The notes under the pieces are model-generated. The model searched no databases. It was not told where the DNA came from and was given only the letters and a program-made list of their open reading frames with translations. A DNA stretch of 64,000 nt from Diphasiastrum complanatum. Lineage: Eukaryota; Streptophyta; Lycopodiopsida; Lycopodiales; Lycopodiaceae. The translations under genes were made by a program, and so were the position numbers. Shown here piece by piece: positions 11,841-23,311 of the stretch (its first letter is position 1; each line of letters opens with the position of its first letter). The stretch lies in NCBI GenBank assembly GCA_029204225.1, contig CM055108.1:17453779-17517778 (forward strand), written 5' to 3'.

Positions 11841-12311
11841 TGTACGAACCCTCAAGGATTCTCCCTAAGATGAGGATAGGAATACACAATAGAAGAGACT
11901 ATGGAGCCAAACCGCCCAACCAATCCTAGATCAAAACTGGATCCAAGCCATGCCATGTGAATTAAGAGAAGAAGAGAGAACTTGGTAACCTAAACCCAAT
12001 ATGTCAACGAGAGAATCCCTACCTCATTATATAGAGAGTAGAGTCATGTGCATGAGACCATGCAATCCCCATGCAGGTCAACTATAAATAGATCACACCT
12101 CTTCATGCAGTCCTCCTGCCTATATCTGTCACACAGGCATGCAATACTCCATATGTCCCAATTAGAGTGTCTGGGTCCTCTCAAGGTCATTAGTCACCAA
12201 CAGGCCTCGATGTGGAATTAAACCTAGACGTGACCAATAATTTCGAATACTGGAGGGCCGGTTTACCATATTAGGACTATTCCAAGTCCTTAACCAAATA
12301 TGGCCATAACA
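11841..12311 (-). repeat. 3' LTR of the non-autonomous element
   Basis: 471 bp, plus-strand reading TGTACGAACC...CCATAACA. It includes CTATAAATAG at about 12083, which could serve as a TATA-type motif. It matches 15413-15884 except for about 20 differences. Confidence 0.9.
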
Positions 12312-15300
12312 TTCTTCCCTCGTACTAAACTAAGATTAGATTGATCCAATATAGAACTCTCAGACTCAAATTATGATCAAACTTACTCCTATTCCAATCA
12401 AAATGGAACTAGTAACATTTGACCTTTTATTGTACTACTTATAGATAATGATTCAAATAACAAACCTATTCTAGTTCTAGATTGTCCACCACAATCACTA
12501 GATAATTCCTCTTTTTCAAAAATTTCCAATTAGGTATCTTACTCTGAATCTATCCAAAATTACTTTCGGACCAAATCTCATTTCTATACCATAGTTGGTT
12601 CTTTTCCGAAACTATGCAATCTATAGATTTTCAAATAGAATTTTATTCCACCACTTCGCCCCTCCTTTTAAAGAAATTATAAATTTCAATAAAAGTTAAC
12701 TGGAAAGATGATATATGAAAATATCTTAATTCAAGAAAAGTCAGTAATTAGTGCATTCAAAAGGATTCACTCTTTTATGTACAGGACTTTCCCTTCAAAT
12801 ATTTTCAACCCGAGTGATAGAAACTACCCTTCCATCGAAATCCATTTATGCAAAAAGAGATATTCTAGGTTTAAGAAATTGAAATACTTTAACCTTAGAA
12901 TTTATCTGGATTCCAAGTTCATTTTCACAAGTAGTAATTTATATGACATAACAGTCTTTCAGAAGAATAACTTCATGTTGGAAAGAATCATATAAACAGT
13001 CTGATGTCTCATATCAAGAAATTACTAAGAAGCTAAGGTACTAAGAAGACGTAATGACATTAGTAAATGTTTAAAATTAATTATAGGAAAAAGTCTGAAA
13101 AATTCATTTCTATCCTATACATGGCTGAATTACTGATACATCAAAAATCATCTACTAGTATGTGAAACAGTACTAGTTTGATCTTTTAAATATAATTCAC
13201 CATAGGATTTTACTAGAAATGAAATCAATTTCCTATTATTACGATTTTTTCAATAAAATTGGACTGTTCTCTCTTTTCACTTACTGGCTTAAGAATTACT
13301 TTGTTAAAGACATTGGTAATTAATGGAAATTAAGATTTGGATTCGGGTACTTCTTCCTACACTGTATTCACTCCAAAATAATATTGTTGAATAAGGAATT
13401 ACCTCCAAATACTATGTATTTTTCCCCATTAATTATTTGACAAGTATTCCAAAAGCTTTTGGTTTGTTCAATTTTAATGACCTAAATCATCAAAACCACA
13501 ATAACCAACTGATCAATGTTCCACCGATTTGAAAAGGAGAAAATAAAAAAAAATACAATTTAACTCCATTTACTGGGAGTACCAATACTCCAGAGTTAAA
13601 TGGTTGAAATAGCATCATATTAAGGAATCGGATTCCTAGATCAGGTATATGCCTGAGAATTGTACCACTCCCTTCGTTCCGTCAAGATCGGCTTCGAAAA
13701 AATTTCCCTCCGAAACCGATTAATACTGCTTGACCACGAATAATGGTACTTAAGTTCCAAAAAGCTGGCCTAGCCAAAAGTGTCAAAGTGACATGCATAT
13801 TGTTCCCAGAGAAAGCAGATCCAAATTCTTTCAACTCCATTTACGAGAAACAATACAAGGTCCAAGGCTAAGTTTTGACAATGAACACCGAGAAACCGAA
13901 ATTTCTATAACTAGGTGTTAGTAACTTGAATTTCCGGAGTTGTACTAGAAAAACGATTTCAATCCAACTCAAAGTTACCAAAATGTCCAGAATTCTTCTT
14001 AAGCCATGATTAATTGCATGTAAATAGCACTGATGCAAATAGTTGGCCAATTCTCAATATTGCCAACTTTTTATGCATCAACTTTAACACTCCAAAAAAA
14101 ACCCTATTTTTTTATCAAAAGGAATTTTAGGGCTGGACCCCCCCATCACATCGTCCAAAGATATTTAATCCTGTTTTCATCAACGAGAGAGAGAAACTAA
14201 ACTTCCCAGCTTCCAAGGCTCTCCAGCATCTGTGCGAGTTGCATCCCTGGAAGAATGACAGGAATGCGCTTCTACAACTTTCTCATCCTCTGTTAAGAAT
14301 TACAGATTCAACCAATGTATCATGGCATGCAAAAAAAATGGTCTGCTAGGATTTCTTCCTAGATGCATCCACAGCGTTTTTGCAGGGGAGTGTTCACAAA
14401 TGTTTGTAGGGAAACCACCCTCCAGAAGCGTCGCTGGCTCCTCATCGTTGTTAAGGCAATGTTGCCTTCAACTTCCTCCATCTGCATCGACCTTCGAACC
14501 ACACACACCCAGATTATCTACAGGGATTCACCAGCTACCCTAGCTGTTAGTCGGAATTCATCGGCTCTTCCCATCCCCTACACAGAGGGCCAGACTTTTG
14601 ACCACAATTACTCATAGCTGGCCAAAATCTGGGAACCTACCTTCACAGCTTTCTGGCATGTGTGATTCTTATACAGGTGATTTAAAGCAGATTTGGAGGC
14701 ACGACAACTGGTGATCCCGACTAACATGGATGCATTTCTAGCTTTTTTATTTATTTGCTTAAAATACTTCAACATTATAGTAACTCTAGGATTAAACTAC
14801 AGCATATAGCTACTCTCAATCCAACTTCAATCAGCTCCCTATATTACAAAATATAGGTTCAACTGGAGTTAGATTGAAATTTTCTCTTTGAGACAATCCA
14901 AGAAACAATTATATGAAGTTAGCTAGTTTGAATGACAGCAAATCCAACTATTTCCATAACATGCAAGATAACCGGAGAAATTTGAGGATGAATAATTTTT
15001 AATTCCTCACATGCTGCTTATGAATCTGCTAATCCAGTTACTTTCTGTTCAAAACAGCTTGATAAACTGATTCACAATCGATTTACCAAGGAACAAAAGT
15101 TACATAATAGGATTCAGGATAATTGACATATGCTATCCATTCTACTTCTCAGCCAACCAGAGTTTAACTAGGGAACACACATCATAATCTTCAAAAAAAT
15201 AGGGAATTAAGAATGAATTCGCATAGCTTCTCAGCATCTAAATCAAAAAATTGAGAATGTAGAAGAGCACTCTACCACCATATTTGACAAGCATGCTAAC

Positions 15301-15399
15301 TCGAAACTAGTGAATCCAATACCAAATTCCTTTGAGAAAACTTTACTTCCAAATCGATGAAAGCTGACTCCATCCTATCCAAAACTGCATCTTAGCCTT
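12312..15399 (-). other. interior of the non-autonomous element, no coding capacity
   Basis: About 3.1 kb of AT-rich sequence. Short open stretches (12708-12995, 14322-14617, 14050-13868) have no recognisable domains or consistent codon pattern. I see no gene and no gag or pol remnant. Confidence 0.7.
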
Positions 15400-15411
15400 G
15401 CTCTGATACCA
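15400..15411 (-). promoter_or_regulatory. primer-binding site of the minus-strand element
   Basis: GCTCTGATACCA on the plus strand is the reverse complement of TGGTATCAGAGC. It lies one base inside the 5' LTR that starts at 15413. Confidence 0.92.
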
Positions 15412-15412
15412 A

Positions 15413-15884
15413 TGTCAAGACCCTCAAGGATTCCCCCTAAGATGAGGATAGGAAAACACAATAGAAGAGACTATGGAGCCAAACCGCCCAACCAATCCTA
15501 GATCAAAACTGGATCCAAGCCATGCCATGTGAAGCAAGAGAAGAAGAGAGAACTTGGTAACCTAAACCCAATATGTCAACGGGAGAATCCCTACCTCATT
15601 ATATAGAGAGTAGAGTCTTGTGCATGAGACCACGCAACTCCCATGCAGGTCAACTATAAATAGATCACACCTCTTCATGCAGTCCTCCTGCCTATATCCG
15701 TCACACAGGCATGCAATACTCCATATGTCTCAATTAGAGTGTCTGGGTCCTCTCAAGGTCATTAGGTCACCAACAGGCCTCGATGTGGAATTAAATCTAG
15801 ATGTGACCAATAATCTCGAATACTGGAGGGCCGGTCTACCATATTAGGACTATTCCAAGTCCTTAACTGAATATGGCCATAACA
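15413..15884 (-). repeat. 5' LTR of the non-autonomous element
   Basis: 472 bp, plus-strand reading TGTCAAGACC...CCATAACA, paired with 11841-12311. Confidence 0.9.
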
Positions 15885-15889
15885 CAGGT

Positions 15890-16736
15890 AAACTATATAG
15901 GCTGAGATTGTAGATCTGATCTTGCATATTCACCAACAATCATATCCTTGATTATTCTTGGGTATTCCATGTATCAAGAAATGGGTGTTTCTTGATTCTT
16001 GGGATGCTAGTATGTTGTAGGTAGTTAATTTCTTGATTCTTGTTTATATTTTATGATTTTTTAGAATAGTTTGGTAGATAGATTTGTAGATTGCTCTCTG
16101 ATTCAGAATGTTAATCTGTGCTTGAGCGAGGATTGGTTGCATGGCTTGTAAATGCATGTAGCTGTAGTGAACGAAACTGTTTCATCCCATTGACAGGCTA
16201 GGAATTCAACCGTTGAACTGACAAATAATCTGCCTAGAAACAGTTCTAAACAAGTGGACCCAACTGAAAAGAACCGAGTTCTGGAAACGGGTAAAAACAA
16301 CCGGTTTTCAGAGCGGAAACCACCTAAGAAGAAAACCTAACGAAGTAAGAAGAAGAGAGATAAAAAGAAGAACCGTGTTCACAAATTTTTGCTGAAATCT
16401 GTGAACATATTCTTTGAAGTATCTTGTTAATAAACCTGATTTATCTGGCCGAATTGCTCGCTGAGTTTTGTTGCTACAAGAGTTCACTTATCAAGTTGAG
16501 CTTCGTCAAGGAAGATATCGTACAAATGTTTATTATCTTTCATGACTTAGCATGGGAAAGATTAAAGAATCTTTAAATGATGACTTTCTAGATGAAAATT
16601 TATTCGAGATATTTTCTACGAATTCTTTATATTCTTATATTATTATCTCAAAGATCAGATATATCTTGACGAGTATGACTTGGACAAGAAGACAATATTT
16701 CAATATAAAGTCGCACCTTATACCATTATTAACAAT
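15890..16736. other. non-coding stretch, possible old LTR/leader
   Basis: No convincing gene. An AATAAAC motif near 16430 and purine-rich sequence around 16320-16370 would fit an LTR R/U5 region upstream of the coiled-coil ORF at 16737, but I found no partner LTR and no primer site. Confidence 0.4.
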
Positions 16737-18340
16737 CCATTCACACAGTGGCTGAGTCTGATTTCAAAGTAACTCTACGGAACAACATCTTTTCAATCAA
16801 TGAAGCAATTTTTTCTGAAGCCCTTGGACTTCCTATCGATGGTGATGCCAATCCAACATCCAAGGACTCCATTGATGAAGTGACATATGTTTTGTTGAAC
16901 TGCTATGTACCAAGCAAAGGGTACAAAATCACAATGGTAAAGAATGTGCAAATGAAATTTTTCTGCAAGTATGCCAATCAGGTGTTGTTTATCACTGAGG
17001 CTGATGCTACCATCTCAGCTCAGAATTTTGGGGACTTGGTGGAGTATTCTTTGGAACCATTGCATAAAAAGCATTTCTGCTCTGGATAAAACACAAGAAG
17101 TTTGCTATAGTGGGAGCACCCATCTCACGACTGTGCGAACATTTCGACATCCTTACTAAGACAGAGGAGAGTGTACTAACATGAAGAATGTTAATGACAA
17201 CAAAGATAGATTTAACCAGCCTCCTATAGAATACCTCTATTTCACAAATCCAGCCATAAGTCACTACAGCCATGGATGTCGACACAACAGAAGTCCCGAA
17301 GGAAATAGAGTCAGATGTTGTCGCACAAACTATATCTGAGCCCTCTAGTACAGCCGACACTTTGGCCATCGTCGCAGCTATAGACGGGTCTTCTCAGAAG
17401 CCAAAGAGCTCTACATCCATGGATGACAAAGACACCATCTCTGACATGCAGATGCAAGACAAAGCCGAAGGGGTTGATGAGGAGACAACAAACGTGGATG
17501 AGGACAAAAAAGAGAATTTATACAGATGGTATCATCAATTTTCCTTGGGTGCCAAGGATATTGTTTGTAAAATCCATGTCTATGATCTGCACATCCAAGA
17601 CAACATGATGCAATTGTTCCAACATATGGATGAGCTGACCAGCAACATTAAAATGTCGACTAAGAAGATTACATCTTTGGAGGCAGACAACGAGTTGCTG
17701 ATTGAGCGAAATCGCTCTTTGGACATAATGCTCCAGTAATCAAATGACAAAGCCCAATTATACAAGGACAACAATAAGACACTAACGGCCAAGTCTGCAG
17801 GATTGCAGACAAATTTTGATTCTTTGACAACTGAGCTTAATAAGGTCAAGGCAAAAAAGACCACTCTGTAGACCACTCTTCAAGACTACCAGGAGAATAA
17901 AGGCAGAAACTGTCTTATAGTTATGCAGCAGCTCTGTTTCAATCCAGATTGATCCCTTGAAGTTGTAGTCTCTTCAGGACCAGATGCTCAAAATTTTTTG
18001 AGTCGAGTTTCTTCTTCCGCTCGAAAACAACAAAGTGTTAGTCGAAGAAAACTCATCGAGCTAAAGGAACTATCTGCTGACACAACAATTTGTTCTGGGC
18101 CAAATGCACACGAGGAATATTTGCAAGCCCTAGAGAAGATTGAAGAATTGGTGAAGCAGCTTTAGGCAACTCACCAATGTTTGGGAGTTGTTGATCACTT
18201 AAAGTATGCTGAAGCCTGCATCAAAATCTTTGACCTTCAGAAGGAAGTAGCAGATCTAAAACAACATCTCGAAGACCAAAAGCTCGCTGTAGACATCCAC
18301 AACCAGGACGTTGCAGAAGCACAACCTAAGGCAAAATAAT
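16737..18340 (+). pseudogene. repeat-borne coiled-coil ORF, copy B (broken)
   Basis: Inverted relative of the sequence at 1-1530, with homology starting at TCCATTCACACAGTGGCTGA. The first open segment, 16748-17089, carries FSEALGLPIDGDANP. A second, 17272-17739, begins MDVDTTEVPKEIESD, has an acidic Asp/Glu-rich middle, and then the coiled-coil region (NIKMSTKKITSLEADNE). The frame continues past TAG at 17737-17739, where copy A has CAA/CAG-type codons, to a further stop near 17870. This copy extends about 100 bp beyond what the window shows for copy A. Function is unknown. At least two stops and one frameshift make it a pseudogene. Confidence 0.55.
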
Positions 18341-18386
18341 CGAGGAGAAATCAGACGAAGATATGTGTAGAACATTTTCAAGTTTT

Positions 18387-18874
18387 TTCTGAACGATTAT
18401 GGAACTAGAGTCCTTGCCATCTTAACATCGAATTGCAATGGCATGTCGGCTATTTGATGCTACCAAGCTCAATAGGCATGGCATTCGAGAACTGGCAGTG
18501 AGTGTGGGAAAAAGAAGATTTTCTTTGGTTATGGGACCAACTTAGCATAGAGCAAAAGAGATGTCTATGTTGGGCCATAATCCAAGGAAAATTCAAAGTT
18601 TCACCATTCAAGTCAGTTGAACTATACATAGGCTCAACCTTCATGTATGCGCTAGAGTACATCCGAATAAAGGAGTACCAATTTTTGAAGCATAGCGATT
18701 CGAAACAAAATTTTTGGAGGCGTTCAAGTTATGCATACCGGATTTCAACAACTAGCTATGGAACTCCCCCTAGCCATGTTTCTCATTCCTAGCTTAAGGA
18801 TTTAAGAGGCCTACTTCACCTCCGACACCTCCATATTTCCTCTATCCAGCACCATACCTCTTCATTATGCTCTT
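18387..18874. other. no supportable gene
   Basis: One 96-codon plus-strand open stretch (18502-18792, starting MWEKEDFLWLWDQLS) has no recognisable domain and no counterpart in copy A of the neighbouring family. The segment ends at the inverted-repeat boundary. Confidence 0.35.
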
Positions 18875-19721
18875 CTTATGCTCCTTTCTCCTCCACCACT
18901 TATTCCAATCTCAACATAAATGCTACTAGTGCACTAAGTGTGGTCGATTCTAAGACAATGTTAAGTTTGGACATAGGCCGAATTGTCATCAAAAATAATT
19001 TGTAAACCATTTGTCCCAAGATTATCTTTTCTTTTAATATAAGTCTAGCTTGACAGTAATGTAGCTGATTAGCATAGAAGCACAAGCAATCTTTAATTAA
19101 ATGGCCATTTTATAGCTTAGTACTAAAGAAATTGTAAAGTTGAGTTTAAAATCTTAAAAATAGTTAATCCAAGTAGTTAAACTTGATTGGACTTTCAGTT
19201 CAAGTGCTGTGTTCCAATCACAAATCATCTCCTTCCTTTCCCAATAAGGGAAGATCGACAAATTGTGAATAGATGTCTATAAGTATTGTGAGTTTTTTAT
19301 TCTTGTTTTTTTACAGTCTTAAGATAAAATGGAACTCAATACATGTGAACTCAATGTACAAATATCAAACTCCAAAATCATAATATTTATTAATAAAGAC
19401 AACCAAACCTCTAGGTCTTTATATAGCAAAGGGTTGTTTATAGAATTTCGAATGACAAAAAAAAAAAAAAGAGTCGCCAACTCTACTTGAGTAGAGTTTA
19501 TTTGATTTGAATTTTACTTTATGAAAAACAAAATAGAATATTGATTTTCTTTTCAAAAGATTGAAAAATTCATTGTAAAATAATTTAATTGAACTATTTA
19601 TTTTGCCTTACTAACTCTCACTAGTGAACAAAGATAGTAAGTCAAAAGAATTTTTCTTTTCATTTTTGGTTCTACTAGATCTACTTGTTAATGAATAGAA
19701 CTCGTAAGTGACAAAGATTTT

Positions 19722-19845
19722 TTCTTTTGTGTATCAACTTTATTCGCCAACGAGTAGAACTAGGAGCAAAATAAAACGATTTCAATTTTTTCTTTTGTGT
19801 ATCAACTTTATTCGCCAACGAGTAGAACTAGGAGCAAAATAAACT
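19722..19845. repeat. short tandem repeat, unit about 67 bp, two copies
   Basis: TTTTGTGTATCAACTTTATT and CGCCAACGAGTAGAACTAGG recur about 67 bp apart. A degenerate third copy lies upstream (19670-19710). The same repeat is present in the other inverted-repeat arm near 46520-46650, so it predates the duplication. Confidence 0.85.
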
Positions 19846-20342
19846 TGACATTCACAACCGCGTTCATATTGTCTATAAATGACCAAAAACGTTATGAATG
19901 TCATGTTGTGATCTCATGTCAAAATCTTATGTATCATCTTGACTTGAATTACATGTGATTTTCATGCTTGGTAGGTTGAGTTGGGCCAATGTTTTGAAAT
20001 TTGAATTTGACATTGACCATAGTTGATAGATTTTGACAAAATATACTTGCCAAACCCACACTTTTTGCTCGCATAATGTCCAAACTCCCTAGAAGGAAAG
20101 ACATTTTTATGTGTATTTTTAGCTTTTCTATTTCTAAAGCTAATTTTCAAGAAAGTCTTGTGTCCAAGCCATTGTGTCTTTATTGCTCTTTTCTTTTCAA
20201 GATTGCTTGAAAATCTAGATATTAATACTCGGCTATTGCTCACATTGACATTTGCTATGAAAATACGTGCTTGTAGGAAAGGAGATCTCGAGGACCCACC
20301 AGTTCTCCCATCATTTGGCTACCATTTTATATTGTGTGCTTT

Positions 20343-20715
20343 TTAGAACTAAAGTAGTACTAGCAACTAGTGTTAAGGCTTGAAATAGTTTGAGAAGACT
20401 TACATGGGAGAGGGCTGCTCAGTGATTGATGTTAATATTTGGATAGTTAGACTAGTGCCAGGGGATGGAAGTAGTGTCAAAGTGTTCTGGATGAGCTCAT
20501 TTGTCTTGGTTATTGTTTATTTACATTCATCATTTCATTGTTTAAACTTGTTTTGATGTTTCTAAAGATAGAAGACAATGATAAGAGTAGTACTAGATTA
20601 ATGAAAAAAATACTATAACCACCATTTCCTACATACTCACACCTTTAGATTGTTGGAGAAAGAACACAATACTAATATAGTATCTTAAAACACTCCAACA
20701 TCTCCCACATTCTCC
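20343..20715 (-). other. LTR-start-like sequence downstream of the Dof gene
   Basis: On the minus strand a purine-rich run, GAGGGAGAATGTGGGAGA, is followed at once by TGTTGGAGTGTTTTAAG (plus coordinates about 20690-20715). This is the layout of a polypurine tract meeting a copia LTR. No matching second LTR or primer site is visible on either side, so it may be a truncated element or a chance resemblance. The same junction is at 45648-45683 in arm 2. Confidence 0.4.
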
Positions 20716-21380
20716 CTCAAGGACAAAACATACTCCCTTATAGTTGTATTGGCAAAAATGAATTATATGCAATACATGTCCTTTTTTGTGGTTACATTAC
20801 ATGGCAAGTGTTGGCAGTGTGGAAGCCTGCGCACCCCAAAAAAGGTAGTCGCATGAGGGTATCCGTTGTCCCATAGGCATTTTTTTGGTGAGCAATAGAC
20901 CATAAGTATGATGAGAGGAGTGCAAAAAGACTTCTTGAAGTAGTTTTTGCTTGTATTGTGGTAATGTGATTTGTGACAAAAGTGTAGAAGTAACATTTAA
21001 AAAGTTTTATTTAATTAAACATAATGACCCATAATTAGTATATGTAAGAAAACAAGGTGCACTAATATTCAAGACCCTGATGCTTCATATTAGTGTCTTC
21101 AACGAAGTTTTAAATATTCTTCTTACAAATTTTTTTTGTTTGCTCAAGATAGGATACTAAGACGTGACTCATGGATCTACTACCAATGGGCAATGGAATA
21201 ATCAACCCAATTACATGTAGCAAAGCAACACAAGATTGTTTTTCAATGGGAATTATTAAGGGAGTATGTAGAAGAAGAGATGATACAAAGCAAGAAAAAG
21301 CTATGGGAGAAAGAATGAAATCTCAAGCCTACAATTATTGAATGTTTGTTGATATAGAAAGAAGAGCAATATATAGTTTG

Positions 21381-22334
21381 CTATGTAGTATTGTTTGGAC
21401 TATGACTCTCCAATGAATCCAGCAAATCTTCAATGTCCTCTAGAAAGTCGAGCTTGCCCAAATCTTCCATTGTGAACTGCAAATCTTCAATGTTGAGTAG
21501 ATAGTCATTGTCCAAATTATCTTCAATTGGGAGCTCGGTTGCTTCAAGGCTTTCAGTATGCATATTGCTGCGACTTTGATCCTCGTACATATACGAATTT
21601 CCCATAGCACATGTTTGATCAGATTCAATATTGCGCATAAGCTGATCAACTGTCAATCCTCCAATCCAATCTTCAACCAGCTTTGCATCTTCTTCCGTGA
21701 ATATGTTCAATAAAGTTTCGTTTTGAATGTCAAAGACGTTGTAGTCATCCCAACAACCCTGATCAAGTGTTGGTGGTGATGCTTCAATATTGTCGAAATT
21801 TTCCTCAATTATAGGGGATTTGACGTTATAATCACGGGGGCTTGGTTGCACTGAATTAACCAGCTTCGTAGTCCCGCTCCTTAATTTTCCACCCCGTGTA
21901 AATGTTTTATGACAATTTCTGCATAGGTATCTCGCTTGGCTTTGCTTTTTGTTGTTGAAATAGCGGAATTTGATATCCATGGAGCCACAATGCAAGCAAT
22001 TACTTCCTAATTTGTCCAACACCAATGTTCTTTGCCAAGTGTTTGGTGGAGATAATCCTTCAAATTCAGTTGTTTCTTCATGTGCAATATTTTGAGTCAT
22101 GACTAGCACTTGCTCTTCTTGCTCATGCACATGCAGCTTACTCCTTTTTCTTACCTTCCCATTCTTTGTGAATGTGAGGCCGCAATCTTTGCACTTATAT
22201 CTCGGTTGATTCTCTTTATGATTGTTGAAAAAGCGAAACTTTGTATTAAGAGATTCACAATGAGGGCACTTGACTAATTCTTCACCTTCCAATGCTCGCT
22301 TATAATTACAGTTCAAGGAAAGAGAAAGATCCAT
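21381..22334 (-). CDS. tandem double-Dof zinc-finger protein with N-terminal EAR-like motif
   Basis: Uninterrupted 317-residue frame from the first ATG (22334-22332). An in-frame GTG 15 codons upstream is not a plausible plant start. Residues 2-7 read DLSLSL, an LxLxL EAR-type motif of the kind that recruits TOPLESS co-repressors. Two zinc fingers follow with exact Dof spacing CX2CX21CX2C: Cys 23, 26, 48, 51 and Cys 113, 116, 138, 141. Both keep Dof landmarks (NTKFRFFNN, QPRY, TFTKNGKVR; KFRYFNN, QARY, TFTRGGKLR) but lack the usual VPVGGG tail. The C-terminal third is acidic with Leu/Phe (EDLGKLDFLEDIEDLLDSLE) and could be a regulatory region. Dof proteins normally bind AAAG-core DNA through a single finger, so two in one chain is unusual. 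It is intronless and lies in an inverted repeat. Expression is unproven, but the open frame and the conserved cysteines argue for a real gene. Confidence 0.82.
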   Translation of the reverse strand: MDLSLSLNCNYKRALEGEELVKCPHCESLNTKFRFFNNHKENQPRYKCKDCGLTFTKNGKVRKRSKLHVHEQEEQVLVMTQNIAHEETTEFEGLSPPNTWQRTLVLDKLGSNCLHCGSMDIKFRYFNNKKQSQARYLCRNCHKTFTRGGKLRSGTTKLVNSVQPSPRDYNVKSPIIEENFDNIEASPPTLDQGCWDDYNVFDIQNETLLNIFTEEDAKLVEDWIGGLTVDQLMRNIESDQTCAMGNSYMYEDQSRSNMHTESLEATELPIEDNLDNDYLLNIEDLQFTMEDLGKLDFLEDIEDLLDSLESHSPNNTT

Positions 22335-22835
22335 ATCTGAGGTAGCTGCTGCTGCTTGTGCAAATATGAATGCAGGCACCTCCTGTCAAATTACAGCCTC
22401 TGTGATTGCCTCTCGATCTATCTCTCCCTTCAGATTGCTGCTCTGATTGTATTACAGGAATTTCAAAGTTTTTGGTACTTAACAGGAAAGATGAAAATCG
22501 TTTTTGGTACTTGGTCAGCTCATGCAGGCGAGGCGTTTACCTTCGGAAGAGTTGCGATTCGAGCTTTAGGTGCAGCTGCATGTGTGGGTGCAATTCATTC
22601 AGCGAGTACTGTACTGTTTGCAGCAAGCTGCAAGTTTTAATTGGATGTAGTAGTATAAGAGGTAGCTCCGTGCCGCTCTTCCACCAACAGTCTTTCTGAA
22701 AACGTTCCGGTAGTATTATGGAATGGGCCGGGTAAGGATTTCCAGAGAGATTTCTGCCCGGCCCATGATCCATTGGGGCTTTTTTTCACATGAACTCTAA
22801 TGAGCACTTGGATTTATCTTATCCAATCTCAAAAG

Positions 22836-22845
22836 GCCACGTGGC
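22836..22845. promoter_or_regulatory. perfect G-box palindrome upstream of the double-Dof gene
   Basis: GCCACGTGGC lies about 500 bp upstream of the ATG and is conserved in the other arm at 44163-44172. CACGTG G-boxes are bound by bZIP and bHLH factors in light and abscisic-acid responses. Regulatory use here is inference. Confidence 0.5.
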
Positions 22846-23086
22846 ATTTCGCAGTCAATGAATCAAATTGACAGAATGGGCAGGGCGGCGATTGGTGGCA
22901 CGGAGGGGCAGCAACGACATATTCTGCTTTTTAATATGTTCACAAATGGGCGGAATATGCACTCGGGTATCCATTACGTAGTTGTAGATCGTTGGCAGCT
23001 TCAACGAAGATTGATCATGTCTAAACGCCTGCCCATGTATCAATCACCTTGCCTTTAAGTTTGAAGGAAAACACTAGTTTAAGTTT

Positions 23087-23088
<2 letters not shown>

Positions 23089-23134
<46 letters not shown>
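23089..23134. repeat. (CT)n microsatellite
   Basis: About 23 CT units. The same locus in arm 2 (43746-43919) has about 87 units, read as GA. Confidence 0.95.
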
Positions 23135-23137
<3 letters not shown>

Positions 23138-23181
23138 GGATTCATCCATTTCTCTCGTTCGAAATCTCCATCAGGTGAAAT

Positions 23182-23311
23182 TGTCAAGTAAAAGCTAGAT
23201 TTGGATGCTAGTTTTAATATAGATCAAGATTCCAAGTTACCAATCACTCTTATTGATCTTTTGTAAATCAAATTGAGTCCATTTCTCTGAAATTTCACAT
23301 GGTATCAGAGC
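23182..23311 (+). repeat. 3' end of a truncated copia LTR with primer-binding site
   Basis: About 117 bp ending GAAATTTCACA, then TGGTATCAGAGCC at 23299-23311 on the plus strand. The LTR is cut on the left by the inverted-repeat boundary. Downstream sequence switches to a minus-strand gag fragment, so this is rearranged debris. Confidence 0.65.

Larger units (their letters stand above)
11841..15884 (-). mobile_element. non-autonomous LTR retrotransposon (LARD-like), minus strand
   Basis: Two direct LTRs (11841-12311 and 15413-15884) enclose about 3.1 kb. The reverse complement of the Met-tRNA primer site sits at 15400-15411, so the element reads on the minus strand. On that strand a purine-rich tract, GAGGGAAGAA, abuts the 3' LTR at 12312. 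Flanks CAAGT (11836-11840) and CAGGT (15885-15889) fit a 5-bp target duplication with one later change. The interior has no ORF above about 95 codons and no gag or pol motif, so it must have moved with proteins from another element. LTR divergence of about 4-5% by eye makes it older than the neighbouring Copia insertion. Confidence 0.85.
18875..23181. repeat. large inverted repeat, arm 1 (4.3 kb)
   Basis: Near-identical in reverse complement to 43703-47513. The left limit is in GTGGTGGAGGAGA on the complementary strand (about 18875-18885). The right limit is just after the CT microsatellite, in CATCAGGTGA (about 23181). Arm 1 keeps about 642 bp (around 21118-21759) that arm 2 has lost, and arm 2 has a much longer GA/CT array. 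The arm carries the intact double-Dof gene, its upstream region, and about 2 kb of downstream AT-rich sequence. Confidence 0.93.

Noticed and set aside
20763-20996. 77-codon ORF with Cys/His residues (also at 45370)
   Set aside because: Present in both arms only by duplication. No spaced Cys/His pattern and no homologous domain that I can recognise.
22335-22379. N-terminal extension of the double-Dof protein by 15 residues
   Set aside because: The extension starts at GTG, not a normal plant start codon. The first ATG gives a protein starting MDLSLSL.
22406-22773. Overlapping ORFs on both strands upstream of the double-Dof gene
   Set aside because: They recur in the other arm only because the DNA is duplicated. 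No domains, and they overlap the likely promoter and 5' UTR.
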